From Elmis aenea (Eukaryota > Arthropoda > Insecta > Coleoptera > Elmidae), in NCBI GenBank assembly GCA_947652605.1, contig OX393578.1, forward strand, positions 57,667,415 through 57,731,414: a DNA stretch of 64,000 nt. The letters run 5' to 3'. Shown in pieces: positions 11,311-22,093 of the stretch. A model generated the notes under the pieces. It did no database searches and was not told the origin of the DNA. It worked only from the letters and a program-made list of their open reading frames with translations. Made by a program: the position numbers and the translations under genes. The first letter of the stretch is position 1. Every line of letters starts with the position of its first letter.

Positions 11311-11639
11311 AATGTTGCTTGGCTGCCGGACAATCTTCTTTCTGAATACTTGCAAAAAATTGGGCATAGCACTTGCAATCTACTTTTCAGACTAGAATTT
11401 TTAATCTTGGATTTTCTTTAAAGTCCAAATAATTAAAAAAAAGTTTCACATTGCGAAGGAAGGTGAAGGCTATCCTTTTCGAACCTGCCGTATGAGAAGC
11501 TGTATTATTATGGTAAAACATCATCTTCGAATTCGGATGAGAAGCAGCTTCAACTTTTAATGTTTTGTCCAAAAAAGAAGTAACAGTAATAGAACATTTA
11601 TAGAAATCGCAGTTTTTCGCAGCCCAGTTTCCATTTTCA
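11311..11639. other. No recognisable gene or element
   Basis: Nothing identified; possibly more decayed LINE sequence. Confidence 0.4.
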
Positions 11640-12115
11640 ATTATCTGTTGTGAGGCCTTTTTTTTCCTTTGCTTCGTCTACCTCGTTTATTCTTATTCTT
11701 CTTGGTCTTCCTTTCTCTCTGTGATTTGTTGGATGTCACTTTAATATTTTATAGATTGTCGTGTTTCATCCATTCTTTGGACATGTCCGTACCATTTTAA
11801 TATTTTGCTTTAATGGTCTCTAATATACTAATATTAATTCCATTATTTTACAACATCTTAATCTACCATTCCTAGTTAGTCGGCAACATATTCTCCAGTG
11901 GTTCATTTTCATCGCCTGTGTCTTAAAAGCTTTTTTTTCATTAATTATCCATAGCTCGGATCCATAGTAAATACTTCCTACAATAGTTTTCTACATTCTT
12001 ATTTTAGTGTTTCTGCTTATGCACTTACTCCAGAGTATACCACGTTCAATTCTGAAACATGCTTCTTGTTTATTGCAGCCGTCATCTGTTAGTGTCGCAG
12101 CTACTTGTACTTGTT
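11640..12115 (-). mobile_element. RTE-like LINE 3' coding fragment
   Basis: Minus-strand translation includes RMKTIVGSIYYGSELWIINE-like sequence (compare the family's YGSETWTL), FKTQAMKMNHWRICCRLTRN, then KWYGHVQRMDETRQSIKY and GRPRRIRINEVDEAKEK. These are the C-terminal landmarks (YGSExW, then W-x-GH-x-x-R-M, then RGRPxxxW) of RTE-like endonuclease-RT proteins. Stops are present; RT core and 3' tail are absent. Confidence 0.75.
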
Positions 12116-12435
12116 TTTAATGTATGTGTTTATCAGCTGTAAATTTTGTAAATGTAGATGAAATAAATATAAATTCTATAATCATGACTGATTAAAAATT
12201 AAAAAGTTAAGGTCAAAAAACAAACTTGAATTTACCCATTAGAATGCTCATAACACCAATAAATGCGGAAGGGAAATTTGATCATAAAAGTTCTTATATA
12301 ATTTTAAAATAATGTATAAATAAAAAGTTTCAGAAAAAAACAAATTTGTTTAAAAAACAGTTGCTTATATCTAAAATTTGTTTAAACGTTATTAATCAGA
12401 TCCAAATTCAGCAACCTTTTCAACTTTAAACCTGT
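12116..12435. other. No recognisable gene or element
   Basis: AT-rich with A-runs; nothing identified. Confidence 0.45.
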
Positions 12436-12443
12436 GTCGTAAC

Positions 12444-13654
12444 CAGGGTGGATAAAAATCATGATTTTTTTAAAAAAATCAAAAAAATCGATTTTTTTGA
12501 TTTAAATCAAATGTACCATATTATCGAATTTAGTGACATATTCACATGCTATTTCTGTTTTGTGCTAATATATTTAATAACCAATATATTTAATTCAATG
12601 GTAAATTTTTGTCAAAATGAAAAATGAAATATAATGATTAAGAATTTTGAAAAAATCAGTGCTAAATGGTGATGTTTAATTAATTATATACAGGGTGAGT
12701 CATTAGTGCGGGATCGGTCGATTGTGGCTAAATGGCTTGAGATATGAAGTTGATTCAAATGCTATTTTATACAGTTTTTTCTAAAAAACGCAATAAAAAT
12801 ATTTTCAAATATACAGGGTGAGTCACCTTTCTGGAAGTAATAGCAACTTTTATATTTCAAATACAACACCCAATTTTTTATTTAATATTTTTGACCGCCT
12901 TAATTTCAGCTTTGCATCAATATAAAGTACTACAGGTTTTTTATACGGCGTTGTAAAAAAAAAATTATTTTCTAAATTATTTAAGGTTTTAAGTCTTTAT
13001 TTAAAAAATTCTCCTGAAGTTATTTTGAAAAAAAGAGTTGTAATTTGGTATGGACATGCAGAAAAAATTTCTCTGTTCGCTCGATATGAAAAAATTTGAT
13101 CACACATACAGGGGTGTTTATAATTAGCTGGCAACTTCCATGATTTTCAAAAGCTCGTAACTCGATTTTTTCAAATGCAAACCCCTGTATTTTCTTATGT
13201 CATCGAATTCGTCTTTAAAAGAGCTTCATATTTTGTTAAGTATGTCCTATACCCAAAACTCATACTTTTCGAGATATTCGACATTTTTTTTCAAATCGTT
13301 ATTGAAGCAATAGAGTGCCGTGGAAATTGAAAAAACTGACTGTTCACTTCGCTAACGTCAAAAACTTGTCATTTATTTTTTAATTATTGCATTTCCACAA
13401 TAAATATTACTTTACAAGAGCAAATTGATATGGTTTATTCACCATTTCGTGTATTTAATTACTAATAGTAATACAATTTTGTTTTATTATAAATTAATAT
13501 TATATTGTACTCACATAATCCGTGATTTAAATTGATAATTTTTTTTTAAAAACTCACTTGATTTAAATCAATGATTTTTTTAAAAAAATCACTTGATTTA
13601 AATCATGATTTAAATCGTGAATTAAATCAATTGATTTAAATCTGCTCAACCCTG
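12444..13654. mobile_element. Non-autonomous hAT-type element, 1,211 bp, with 8-bp TSD
   Basis: Flanked on both sides by GTCGTAAC (12,436-12,443 and 13,655-13,662), an exact 8-bp duplication as hAT elements make. The left end is CAGGGTGGATAAAAATC and the right end is GATTTAAATCTGCTCAACCCTG. Both subterminal regions are packed with the alternating word GATTTAAATC/AAAAAATC, the sort of repeated site that hAT transposases bind. There is no transposase coding sequence. Its interior is mostly a mariner-like 5' fragment (next entry), so it either captured that sequence or was invaded by it. Confidence 0.85.
12690..13450 (+). mobile_element. Mariner/Tc-like transposon 5' fragment, copy 1 of 3
   Basis: Starts TACAGGGTGAGTCATTAGTG and runs parallel to copies at 23,076 and 48,169. 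Internal TACAGGGTG-like words recur at about 12,810 and 13,105. It ends in TTTACAAGAGCAAATTGA, which in copy 2 follows an in-frame ATG and looks like the first codons of a transposase. In this copy that ATG is mutated. Fragment type is inferred from copy 3, where the same left part is joined to a recognisable DDE domain. Confidence 0.65.
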
Positions 13655-13662
13655 GTCGTAAC

Positions 13663-14223
13663 TTCTAAAATAATCAAGAATTCCATGTTAAATTCGAATT
13701 TTTATCAACCTGAATGTTTTTTTCTCTCACAATTTTGTTTGTCTTCTAATCTCCGAAAGCTGACGTTATAAACCCCTTGAAATTCAAAATCGCTTTGCTA
13801 ACTGGCTCATTTAATTTTTGTTTGTCACCATTGTCTCTACTTCGTAGGGTATTTGCCCTAAACTCATAGTAGTTTACAGTAAGTTTTGGGGTTTATACAT
13901 GTGGCTTACCAGAACCCACAAGTAATGTGTAAGTAATGTAAATATGAGCTTTTAGAGTTTAGAGTTGAGAAGCTAAATTAATGCATTGCGTTGTACTTTG
14001 AGAAAATCAATGTAGAGAATAATTGGTCCTTGTAAATGGTAAAGTTTAATTAAAAATCACATATATTGTTGGAAAGAATATTCTCCGAAACCACGAAAAT
14101 ATTGAAACAGAACTTAATTGTTCTATACAGGATGTATCATTCATGAAGATCAAAGGCGCCCATAATATATAGAAAGCTGACTATCGTCTGTTAAAAACTA
14201 AGCAGGATATGTCATATTTAACA
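13663..14223. other. No recognisable gene or element
   Basis: A TATACAGGATGTATCATTCATGA word at 14,126 resembles a transposon terminus but has no partner. Confidence 0.4.
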
Positions 14224-14231
14224 ATTCCAAG

Positions 14232-16199
14232 CAGGGACTGAGAACGGAACGAAAACGAAAACGTTAAACGAAATTACCCGAAATTTTTTTAAGAACGAAA
14301 ACGAAACCGAAAACGAAATTATTATTTTTCGTTCAAGAACGAAAACGAAATAAATATTTTCCAAAACCGGTTTTAACCGGTTTTAACCGGTTTTGTCGCT
14401 ATTTCAATTTTATTTGTTAAACACAAACGCTAATTTACCTTCTGTGCTGGGTAGGCTCCACGAGGCAGTAAAAAATCTCACTTGAAATAAGTGAGCTTTA
14501 CTTTTCTCCATATATTTACGTGAATATGTATTAACAACTTTATTGTTTATTAACTAAAAACTACGACCATGTAGTAGTTTGAATAGAATGACGGGATAGT
14601 GGTCCTTAGGTTTATAAAGAAAACTCTTTACATCAGCTAAATATTTCGGATCTTTATTTGATCCTTCATCGGTAGCTATAAACAAAATACAAAAAGTCCT
14701 TAGAATTATAATTTAAGTCTAATAAGGTGCTACTCACCGATGAGCGAGGATGTTTGAAAGCAACAAAAAGGTGAACATTAAAAAATTTTTCTCGAAGATG
14801 AAATGGTTAAAATTGATGGAAGTACTTCATTAAAATTTGCTTGAATTATTAATCGTCGACACATGTGTTTTCTCTTGAATAAAAATAAATTGAAATTTGA
14901 AAAATTTAAAATTGAAGCTATAAAGAGAAAATCAACATGTGGATTCGTTGAAAATTTGTCACTTTAATCACTAGGATAGATCAACATCCAATAAATAAAA
15001 GGTACAAAGGATGATGTTAAACATAATAAAAGTTTACGACGGCACGATCAAAACAGTTAACACATATTTAATTTAAATTAAAACAGATTCATTATAGCGT
15101 GGCAACCATCGCTTCTTGATGTGCAGAATCAGACTGTCAAATGGACGAACGACAAAGTGACGTATAAATATGTGTCTAAACTACCTACAGCGTGAAAATC
15201 TAACATGAATAACTTAATTATCGTAGTGGTAACAATTACATTGGTAATACAGTAAAAAAGGATTTACAATATAACAAGTATCCTTATGGTATTATCACAG
15301 AATGAGTAATAACTTTATTGTTTATACTTGCAATTTCGTGTAACACAATTAACGGTACAGATACTCTCTATTTCTAATTTATTTTTTACATCATCAATAT
15401 TGAATATACACTTGATTGGATATATATTATCAATGTGTGTTTTATTTGCGTTTAGACATAATAATAGTAAAATTTATTCTTACTTTGAAAAGGACTAATG
15501 TAAAAGAAGATTTATTGGAAGATGTGTTGCTAGTAACATTTAACGGAATGTGAAAATGTTTATTGTATGGTATGTACAAACTATAAAGTTAAAGTATATT
15601 TCAAGTTAATATAAGTTTTTTTTAAATATCTTTTTTATTTATAACATTTAGTAAATTATCCACTTGAATTCATTCTTTTGTCTTTTTAAATAATTACAGC
15701 AGGATCTTATTTAATTCAAATGCATAGATTTTTAGTACTAAAACAAATTTAAAACAGCAATTGCTATATTTTCATATCTTTAGATAAAGATCGTGTGTCT
15801 AATTTAACCTAATCACGTTGTGTTTTTGCACCTTACGGGTGTTAAACTTAATAAAATGGTTAAATGTTAATGTGTTTAACGATTTGGTAAATTTAATATG
15901 GCGATGGTTCTCCAGTCTAAAATATGCTGTCCGTGAGCATCAAATCCCATCGTCATCGTTTATATTTTAGTTGAGACGCAAATATAGTTATCGTATTTAT
16001 AGAGGGCTGTGGTGACTAGAAAAAAAATGGATTTTTTGACGACAAGAAAACTATTGTAAAACCGGTTTTAACCGTTATTATTTCGGTTCACGAAAACGAA
16101 AAAAGAATCTTTTCGGTTAGAACGAAAAGAACGAAAACGAAATATATCGTTTTCGTTCCGAACAGAAACGAACGGAATTTTTTTCGTTTTTAGTCCCTG
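14232..16199. mobile_element. Non-autonomous hAT-type element, 1,968 bp, with 8-bp TSD
   Basis: Bounded by ATTCCAAG on both sides (14,224-14,231 and 16,200-16,207). The left terminus is CAGGGACTGAGAACGG and the right is TTTTTAGTCCCTG. Both ends carry dense arrays of GAACGAAAACGAAA and the word AAAACCGGTTTTAACCGG (three tandem units at 14,365-14,395, one near 16,060), plausible transposase-binding repeats. The 1.6-kb middle has no frame above 60 codons and no recognisable transposase, so it must rely on an enzyme from elsewhere. Confidence 0.88.
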
Positions 16200-16207
16200 A
16201 TTCCAAG

Positions 16208-17104
16208 TAATTATTTTAGTTTAATTTCTTACTAAGCAATCATACACACTTCTCTGCTTAGTTGATCATCTCTCTATCTCTTACGATTTTCCAGATTCCT
16301 GTATTTTTCATGTTGAAACATAACAACTGAATTATTATCTTCTAGTTGTACGTTGTAGCTCGAATATTCTGCTTGTACTTGCAGTTCACATAAAAATGAT
16401 TCATAAACATTGTTTAATGCATTTAATAAACCCCCTCATAGCTGTGCTTTCGTGGAGTTATTACGAGAATCTGTTGGAAACTTGTAAACCCACAAACTTT
16501 TGAGATATCCACCGCAAGTGCTGTAGTTCTTTAGTGGCCTTTTTCATTTTGCAATTTTCTAGTTCAAAGCATATAACGTTCAGGGATACGGTCGGTTCAC
16601 TTATATTTTATATTTTACGAAAATGGAAGGAGCTGTACTCGAGATTATTTGCCCGTTCCAGACATGTGATTCGCTAAAACTTGTGAGAAATGAACAAGAC
16701 ACTAACGCTTTGATAAAATAATGGCGTTAGGATGATTTTCTTGGATGGATTTTACAAAGTCACAGGTTTTATACTTGATTATTAAATCGGTGCACGTATT
16801 TTACTTCTTTAAAATAGTGTTAATCATAAAGTTATAAGTGAAATGAATAAACTTGAACGATGATTTTGTTGAATAAAAATAGCTTTGCAAGTACATCGTT
16901 GCCCTGTAGTTGTTTTGTTCCATATCACTGGTAGATCGGTTTGAAAAAATCGACTTTTTTGATCAGTCTGCTACGAGGTACGAGGTAAGCGCCAAAATTT
17001 CCCGGCCTGACATAGATCTAGGTATCGCAGGAGGGTCAAAATTTTTTAACACTTTGGTTCAAGTCACATTAGCTTTGGAAAAAACAAAAATAGATTTTAT
17101 GTCA
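16208..17104. other. No recognisable gene or element
   Basis: The 75-codon frame at 16,910 overlaps sequence just before the mariner relic and may include its terminal region (TACGAGGTACGAGGT at 16,970), but no clear terminal repeat pair was found. Confidence 0.4.
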
Positions 17105-17700
17105 ATTGGTTTTCTTATAACTGGCATTCGTTCATGACGATGTCAGAAGTCACGAAAATTGGTATTGAGCTGTTATATAATTTATTACTCGTGAAGGTCT
17201 TTCTCCTCAAAGCATCAAAGTTCGAGTGAATGTGGTGTACGGGGCCGATTTTCCGTCTTATTCTGTGGTAAAAGATTGGTCAAAACGGTTTCGAATGGGG
17301 TTAGAATCCTTGGAAGATGATGCAAGAAGAGGAAGAACTTTGAAAGTGGTGACAGTCGACAAGATTGCCCTTGTTAAGGAACTCGTATTAGGAAATCGAC
17401 GCTCAAAAACGTCGGGGCTTTCAGATAAAACCAATTGCGAATCCTCCACGATCGGTTAGGCATGACTAAAGTTAGTGCAAGGTGGGTCCCCAAACATCTT
17501 TCAGCAGTTCAGCACCAGCGTCGTGTTGAATGTGCTCGATCCTTTTTGGAGCTCTGTGGAGAAAATCCTGTGGACGCGTTAAAGACACTTGTTACAGGGG
17601 ATGAACCCATGGTTCTCTACCATGATTCTTTTTCCAAAAGAGAATCGATGGAATGGAGGCGAAAAAGAGAAGCACCGCCAAGAAAGTTGTTTTAAAGTTG
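17105..17700 (+). pseudogene. Mariner transposase N-terminal half, frameshifted
   Basis: In one frame from about 17,180: FITREGLSPQSIKVRVN, VVYGADFPSYSVVKDWSKRF, RMGLESLEDDARRGR, then DKIALVKELVLGNRRSK. This is the paired HTH region of mariner transposases, including YGxxxPSYxxVxxW and SLEDDxRxGR. After a frameshift near 17,440: RILHDRLGMTKVSARWVPKHL, QHQRRVECARSFLEL, and VTGDEPMVLYHDSFSKRES, which holds the first catalytic Asp in TGDE. The copy stops at KREAPPRKLF, before the second and third Asp. It is closely related to vertebrate SETMAR-type and insect mariners by motif. The 3' half and both terminal repeats are missing. Confidence 0.85.
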
Positions 17701-18035
17701 ATCCTTAACTACTTTTTCATTTATATTTATACTAGTTAGTTTGGATAAAGAACAAATAAAACGTAAAACATGCAATGTATGGACATGGAACAAATAAAAG
17801 TGCAATTCGTCAAAAGATTTTTTTGATATGAAACAAAGTTTACACTCAAGCCTTTGTTATTAAGTTAGAAATTAAACTTTAATTTCTTAAACTTTAACAG
17901 CCAACGGATTGGAAACAGTTTCAACATAATCTTAATATTGATAAGTCATTCTTCCGAATATGGAACAAAATAACTCTCAGGCGATAATTTATAACTTTCT
18001 TCAAAGTAAGCAAGAACTTATCACTTATTATTTTA
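17701..18035. other. No recognisable gene or element
   Basis: Plain AT-rich sequence. Confidence 0.45.
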
Positions 18036-18685
18036 GTTGTGTCTAGGGTTTGGGAAGATTCGGTCTTTTTGGATTCGACGAATCCGAATCGAATCCGCGA
18101 TTGTTTTACGAATCCGAATCCGGATCCGAATCCAGTTCTAAAATAAAATGTTACACAATATGTCGTAAAATGTCATAAAAAATTATTGTAAGGTGTCTGA
18201 ATTTTGCGCAAATTTTAAAATTACAGGCGATTTACAATATTTTTGTTAGCGTTTGTCAGTTTTGTCAGTAGCGCATCAATATGTTTTGCTAACACGATAT
18301 TAAGTTAAGTTATTAAAAGGTTTATACTAATCATTCAAACGGCCTTCAATCAGTTATAACGACAATGTATTTCATTGTTAAAGTATGAAGTATAATAACA
18401 AGTATATTAGTGTATGTAAATAATAATTTACTAAAAACAATAATAAATTAAAGTTTATTCTTTAATAATTAAAAAAGTCTCAAGCTCTTAATGAGTAAGT
18501 ACATTTCATAAAAAAATTATATTTCATAATATTTAATAACTAAAAACAACAATAAATAAATTAAAATACATCCTCTAATAAATTTTGGTAAGAAAAAATA
18601 AGTATTACTGATTGTGAGTAGGTACATTTGATAAAAATGTTAAAAAAATATTTGCTCAAAAAATAAAATTTTAAAACAACTAAAG

Positions 18686-18959
18686 CAGTGGTTTCCAACC
18701 TTTTCGTACTTCCGCCCCCCTTTTTCATAAAAAAAAATTGCGCCCCCCTCACTTTTCGTTTCAATCTAATTTCATAAATACTGTTTTAATATAATAATTA
18801 TTTAATTGGCTACAAAACAATATACCATATTCTGTAAAAATAAAGTTCTTATTGTTTGTTTGTATTTAAAAATGATATTTTGGTAACAGCTGCGCGCCCC
18901 CCCTTGTAATAGTCTCGCGCCCCCCTAGGGGGGCGCGCCCCACAGGTTGGAAACCACTG
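18686..18959. mobile_element. hAT-like MITE nested in the hAT element
   Basis: The left end is CAGTGGTTTCCAACCTTTTC and the right end is AGGTTGGAAACCACTG, forming inverted termini of about 16 bp. Next to these lie C-rich and G-rich tracts. It splits the hAT dimerisation domain after SLNALV; beyond it the frame resumes as ALVVLKFYFL. The words flanking it, CTTTAGTA and CTTTAGTT on the minus strand, are a near 8-bp duplication with two extra bases on one side. Confidence 0.8.
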
Positions 18960-19375
18960 ATTACTAAAGCATTTAAAGATTTATCCGACAATCTATAAAG
19001 AATCTTTATGCAAAAATTATTTGCTACAGAGAATGTTGTCTCTGAATTGGTTGACGTTGGTTTTATCGTTATTATTGCTCGATACAATTTTTCTAAATAG
19101 TTTTTTAAATTTTAGTATTTAAAATTAATGCAATTCTTTTTTAAAGTAGACAAATTTATCTTAAGACTTTGGTAATATGGGGAATTTTACCGTTTCCAAT
19201 ATTTAAGTAAGCTCCTCTTCCATCACTAACACCTTAACGTCATCTGCACCTGCAATATTTTCGCAATCACCTTCAGTTGAATGTCCCATTTCTTTATTTT
19301 TTTCTTCTCCATTAAACAAATGTTTCATAATTTTAAAATCAAATATTTTCTTTGATGGTGTGGCAGCGTTAACGA
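18960..19375 (-). pseudogene. hAT transposase remnants with C-terminal dimerisation domain
   Basis: From the right, the minus strand gives ATPSKKIFDFKIMKHLFN and an acidic segment ending near VLVMEEELT. After a deletion it gives YRAIITIKPTSTNSETTFSV, then ANNFCIKILYRLSDKSLNAL. The last part is the hAT-C dimerisation domain (family pattern PTSxxSExxFS...RLS...LNAL), with the usual Arg/Val of ERVFS replaced here by TTFS. The DDE catalytic core is absent. The coding region is split by the nested MITE at 18,959. Confidence 0.78.
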
Positions 19376-19488
19376 CACCTAATCCGAGATTCGTCGAATC
19401 TTAGACCGAATATCGACTCCGAATATTTACAGTGGGATTCGGCGAATCCGAATCCGGGTACCCGGATCCGAAAAACCCTAGTTGTGTC

Positions 19489-20814
19489 ACGTGTGTCTAT
19501 TTTGTGGTATAAGTATTTGTTTTTTATTTATCTTTATAGTTTCATTGTCGGGAATACATCAAAGAATTTTGATACAAAATTAAACCAGAAGCAGGGACGT
19601 GAATTGAATATTCTCGGATTAACTGCCAATTAGTTTCAGACAATAGACATGATACATTATTTAGTGATAAGCAAACTCCATCTGAGATTGTCTCTTTGGG
19701 GTTTCGGAGTACATCTCATGTGCTTAATTTATTGACGTATCTTTGCTTTATGGTGAATCCGAAACCACAAATTCAGTCTGCTTGTAAGTGAAACCTTGTT
19801 AAGAATGTGTGCTCTCGGTTTTGTAAACCAAATTTCGTTCCGCAAGCATGTAAATGGCGCCCAAAAAAAACCGAATCAAAAGCAGGCGAAATTCTTTTGT
19901 TGATATTCAAGAATTTTTGAACGTAATATTTTACGTTAATCAATGCAAATTTTGTAACAAATTGCTTGTGGTGTAATAAATTTTCCTGCATGAATTAGCA
20001 TGATAACAGCTGCTGTATCACATAAATTTTGCCTGGGATTTATTTTAAAGTTCTGAACAAACACTTGGTATTAAATTTCAATTACAAAATAAATCTTACC
20101 CACTAATTAAGATTTAATGAATTAATGACTAATTATAATTTCGGTTAAGGCGTTTAGGAGTTGCTACATGTATTACAAATATGCAGCTATGTTATACACT
20201 TAAACAAGTCAATCATTTTAAAGTTAAAATAGTTTAGTAACAATATCTTTAAGGTTCAAAAACTTACAAACGTTTTTCATTAGTTCTTGTACAAAATTAA
20301 GACAGCTGTTAATCATACTCGAAGCGGTAATTAACATGAGAATTCCTCGTAAATACAAAGTAATTTTTAAATATTTTTTAATTACCTTTCAACTTTGTTA
20401 AAACGATTAACACCGCAATGCGTGAAAGTGACTTTTTAGTCTTAATAGAGAATAATGTTGAAGGAGACAGTATAATTTTCAAATAAGGGCGGTAATTAAA
20501 TAAAGAGGCAGCGAAATATTCTCTTTTAAGTCCCATTTTTGTGTTTTAACGAGAGGAAATTATTCTTTACTTAACATCCTTTTCATCATCTCGAAAATTC
20601 TTGTCACTTCATTAGTTAAAAAAAAAAAGACAAATGGTGTGCATATTTTTCTTTTAATTGCTTACATTTAGCAATAAGATATTTGTTCGTTTAAAAGTTA
20701 AGAGAGAGGAAGAAACTGTTAGGGAGAGAGAGAATTAGCGGAGAGAATTACGGTCTGTTTCAGTTGTTTGCTATATCCAAAAAGAAAAGAAAATCAACAT
20801 CAGTTTGGAGAAGA
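19489..20814. other. No recognisable gene or element
   Basis: AT-rich; only short frames (72 codons at most). The region just right of the hAT element looks like unique sequence. Confidence 0.5.
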
Positions 20815-21190
20815 AATGTTGGAGCAAGTAGATTAATTTAGGTATCTTGGAATAATTATAAACTGTAAAAGATCATAAGAAAAAGAAAAAGGAAATAGGA
20901 TAACAACAGCAACAAGGACATACAACGCGATGTATAAAAATTTTCTGAATAAAAAAGAAATATCACGAGAAAGAAAAATAACAGTATGAAATACAATTTA
21001 TATACCAATACTAACATATGGGGCTAAGAATTGGGTATTGAATAAAGGAGGAGACTATTACTATAGCAATAGTAAACAGAGATTGGTAGACAGAGAATGG
21101 ACAAACATAACCAACAACTAGGAGAAACACCGAAAGATACTGGATGACCCGAATAAGAAGAAAAGAAGACGATAATGCATCTTCCTATCC
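20815..21190 (+). mobile_element. RTE-like LINE fragment (thumb and YG box)
   Basis: Plus strand: LEQVD, stop, FRYLGIIINCKRS, then GNRITTATRTYNAMYKNFLN, KEISRERKITV, stop, NTIYIPILTYGAKNWVLN. The order RYLGxxI, KxxxYxxxxxPxLxYGxxxW is the post-palm signature of RTE-like LINEs. Sequence to 21,190 is probably the remainder of its C-terminus. It is broken by several stops. Confidence 0.7.
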
Positions 21191-21368
21191 TTCTCCATTT
21201 TACACACTTTGATTCGTAAAAGATTAAAGTAATAGCATCAACCATCCTCCCCTGACTTGACAATATGCGCTTTTTGGTTCTAAAAAAATTGGAGGTAAAC
21301 AAAATGTCTTTTTTGAGGAACAATTAATATTGCCATTTACCATTATTTTGCAAGTATTCCGAAAGAAA

Positions 21369-22093
21369 CTAACAAGGGAAGTTCACGATATGTTGTCGCT
21401 AGAATCTGATCAGGGCTGTATTGCATCAAGAACATCAAAACTAAATGTTTTGCAGAGTTGTACGTGCCCTTGGCCATTTCCTTCGGGAAAATAGGGAAAA
21501 ACTGAACGGTTAAATAATAAAAGTTATTTTTGCGATCCCGTTGGCCATGGAACCGGCAGAGATAAAATCCAAATTTTTCTATTTACCAATGCGCGCATCA
21601 TCCTTTGCAAGTAAAACGGTGCAGTGTTTGAAAAAATCTTGAACGGTCCGGAGAAAATCGTCGAAAATGAAGCCCCTGCAAAAGCGCTATGATTTGACAA
21701 GTTGTGGTATATCTGTTATAATTAAATCTATGCGACTTGCATAGGCGTTTAACATAGGGGAAATCGTTTTTACAAGGGCCTCCTCGTTTTTTGCGTTTTT
21801 CTCCGGAACCGTTTAAGATTTTTTCAAACACTTTGCACCATTTAACTTGCAAAGGATGCGCGCATTGGTAAATAAAATAACTTCGATTTTATCTCTGACG
21901 GTTTCACGACCAACGCGGTCGTAAAAATTGCTTTTATTATTAAACTTTTCAGTTTTCCTCCTATTTTTTTTTCGAAGGAAATGGCCAGTGGCACGTATAA
22001 CTCTGCAAAACATTTAGTTTTGATGTTCTTTATGCAATAAACACAGCCCTAATCAAATTCTAGCGACAACGTATCGTGACCTTCCCTGGTTAG
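21369..22093. mobile_element. Palindromic foldback element, 725 bp
   Basis: Terminal inverted repeats of roughly 300 bp each. Left CTAACAAGGGAAGTTCACGA pairs with right TCGTGACCTTCCCTGGTTAG. Further pairing includes TTGTCGCTAGAAT, AAATGTTTTGCAGAGTT and TTTGCAAG near the inner ends. No coding sequence is supported; the 84- and 66-codon minus frames lie within the arms. A one-ended relative sits at 50,113. Confidence 0.85.

Larger units (their letters stand above)
18044..19480 (-). mobile_element. hAT element, internally deleted, 1,437 bp, with 8-bp TSD
   Basis: GTTGTGTC is duplicated at 18,036-18,043 and 19,481-19,488. The termini read TAGGGTTTGGGAAGATTCGG and CGGATCCGAAAAACCCTA. Subterminal DNA at both ends repeats CGAATCCGAATC many times. 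The interior keeps minus-strand remnants of a hAT transposase (separate entry), so this derives from an autonomous element by internal deletion. A second hAT-type miniature element is nested in the last coding part (18,686-18,959). Confidence 0.88.

Noticed and set aside
16970..17030. TACGAGGTACGAGGT as mariner terminal repeat
   Set aside because: No inverse partner and wrong distance to the transposase start; may be a simple duplication.
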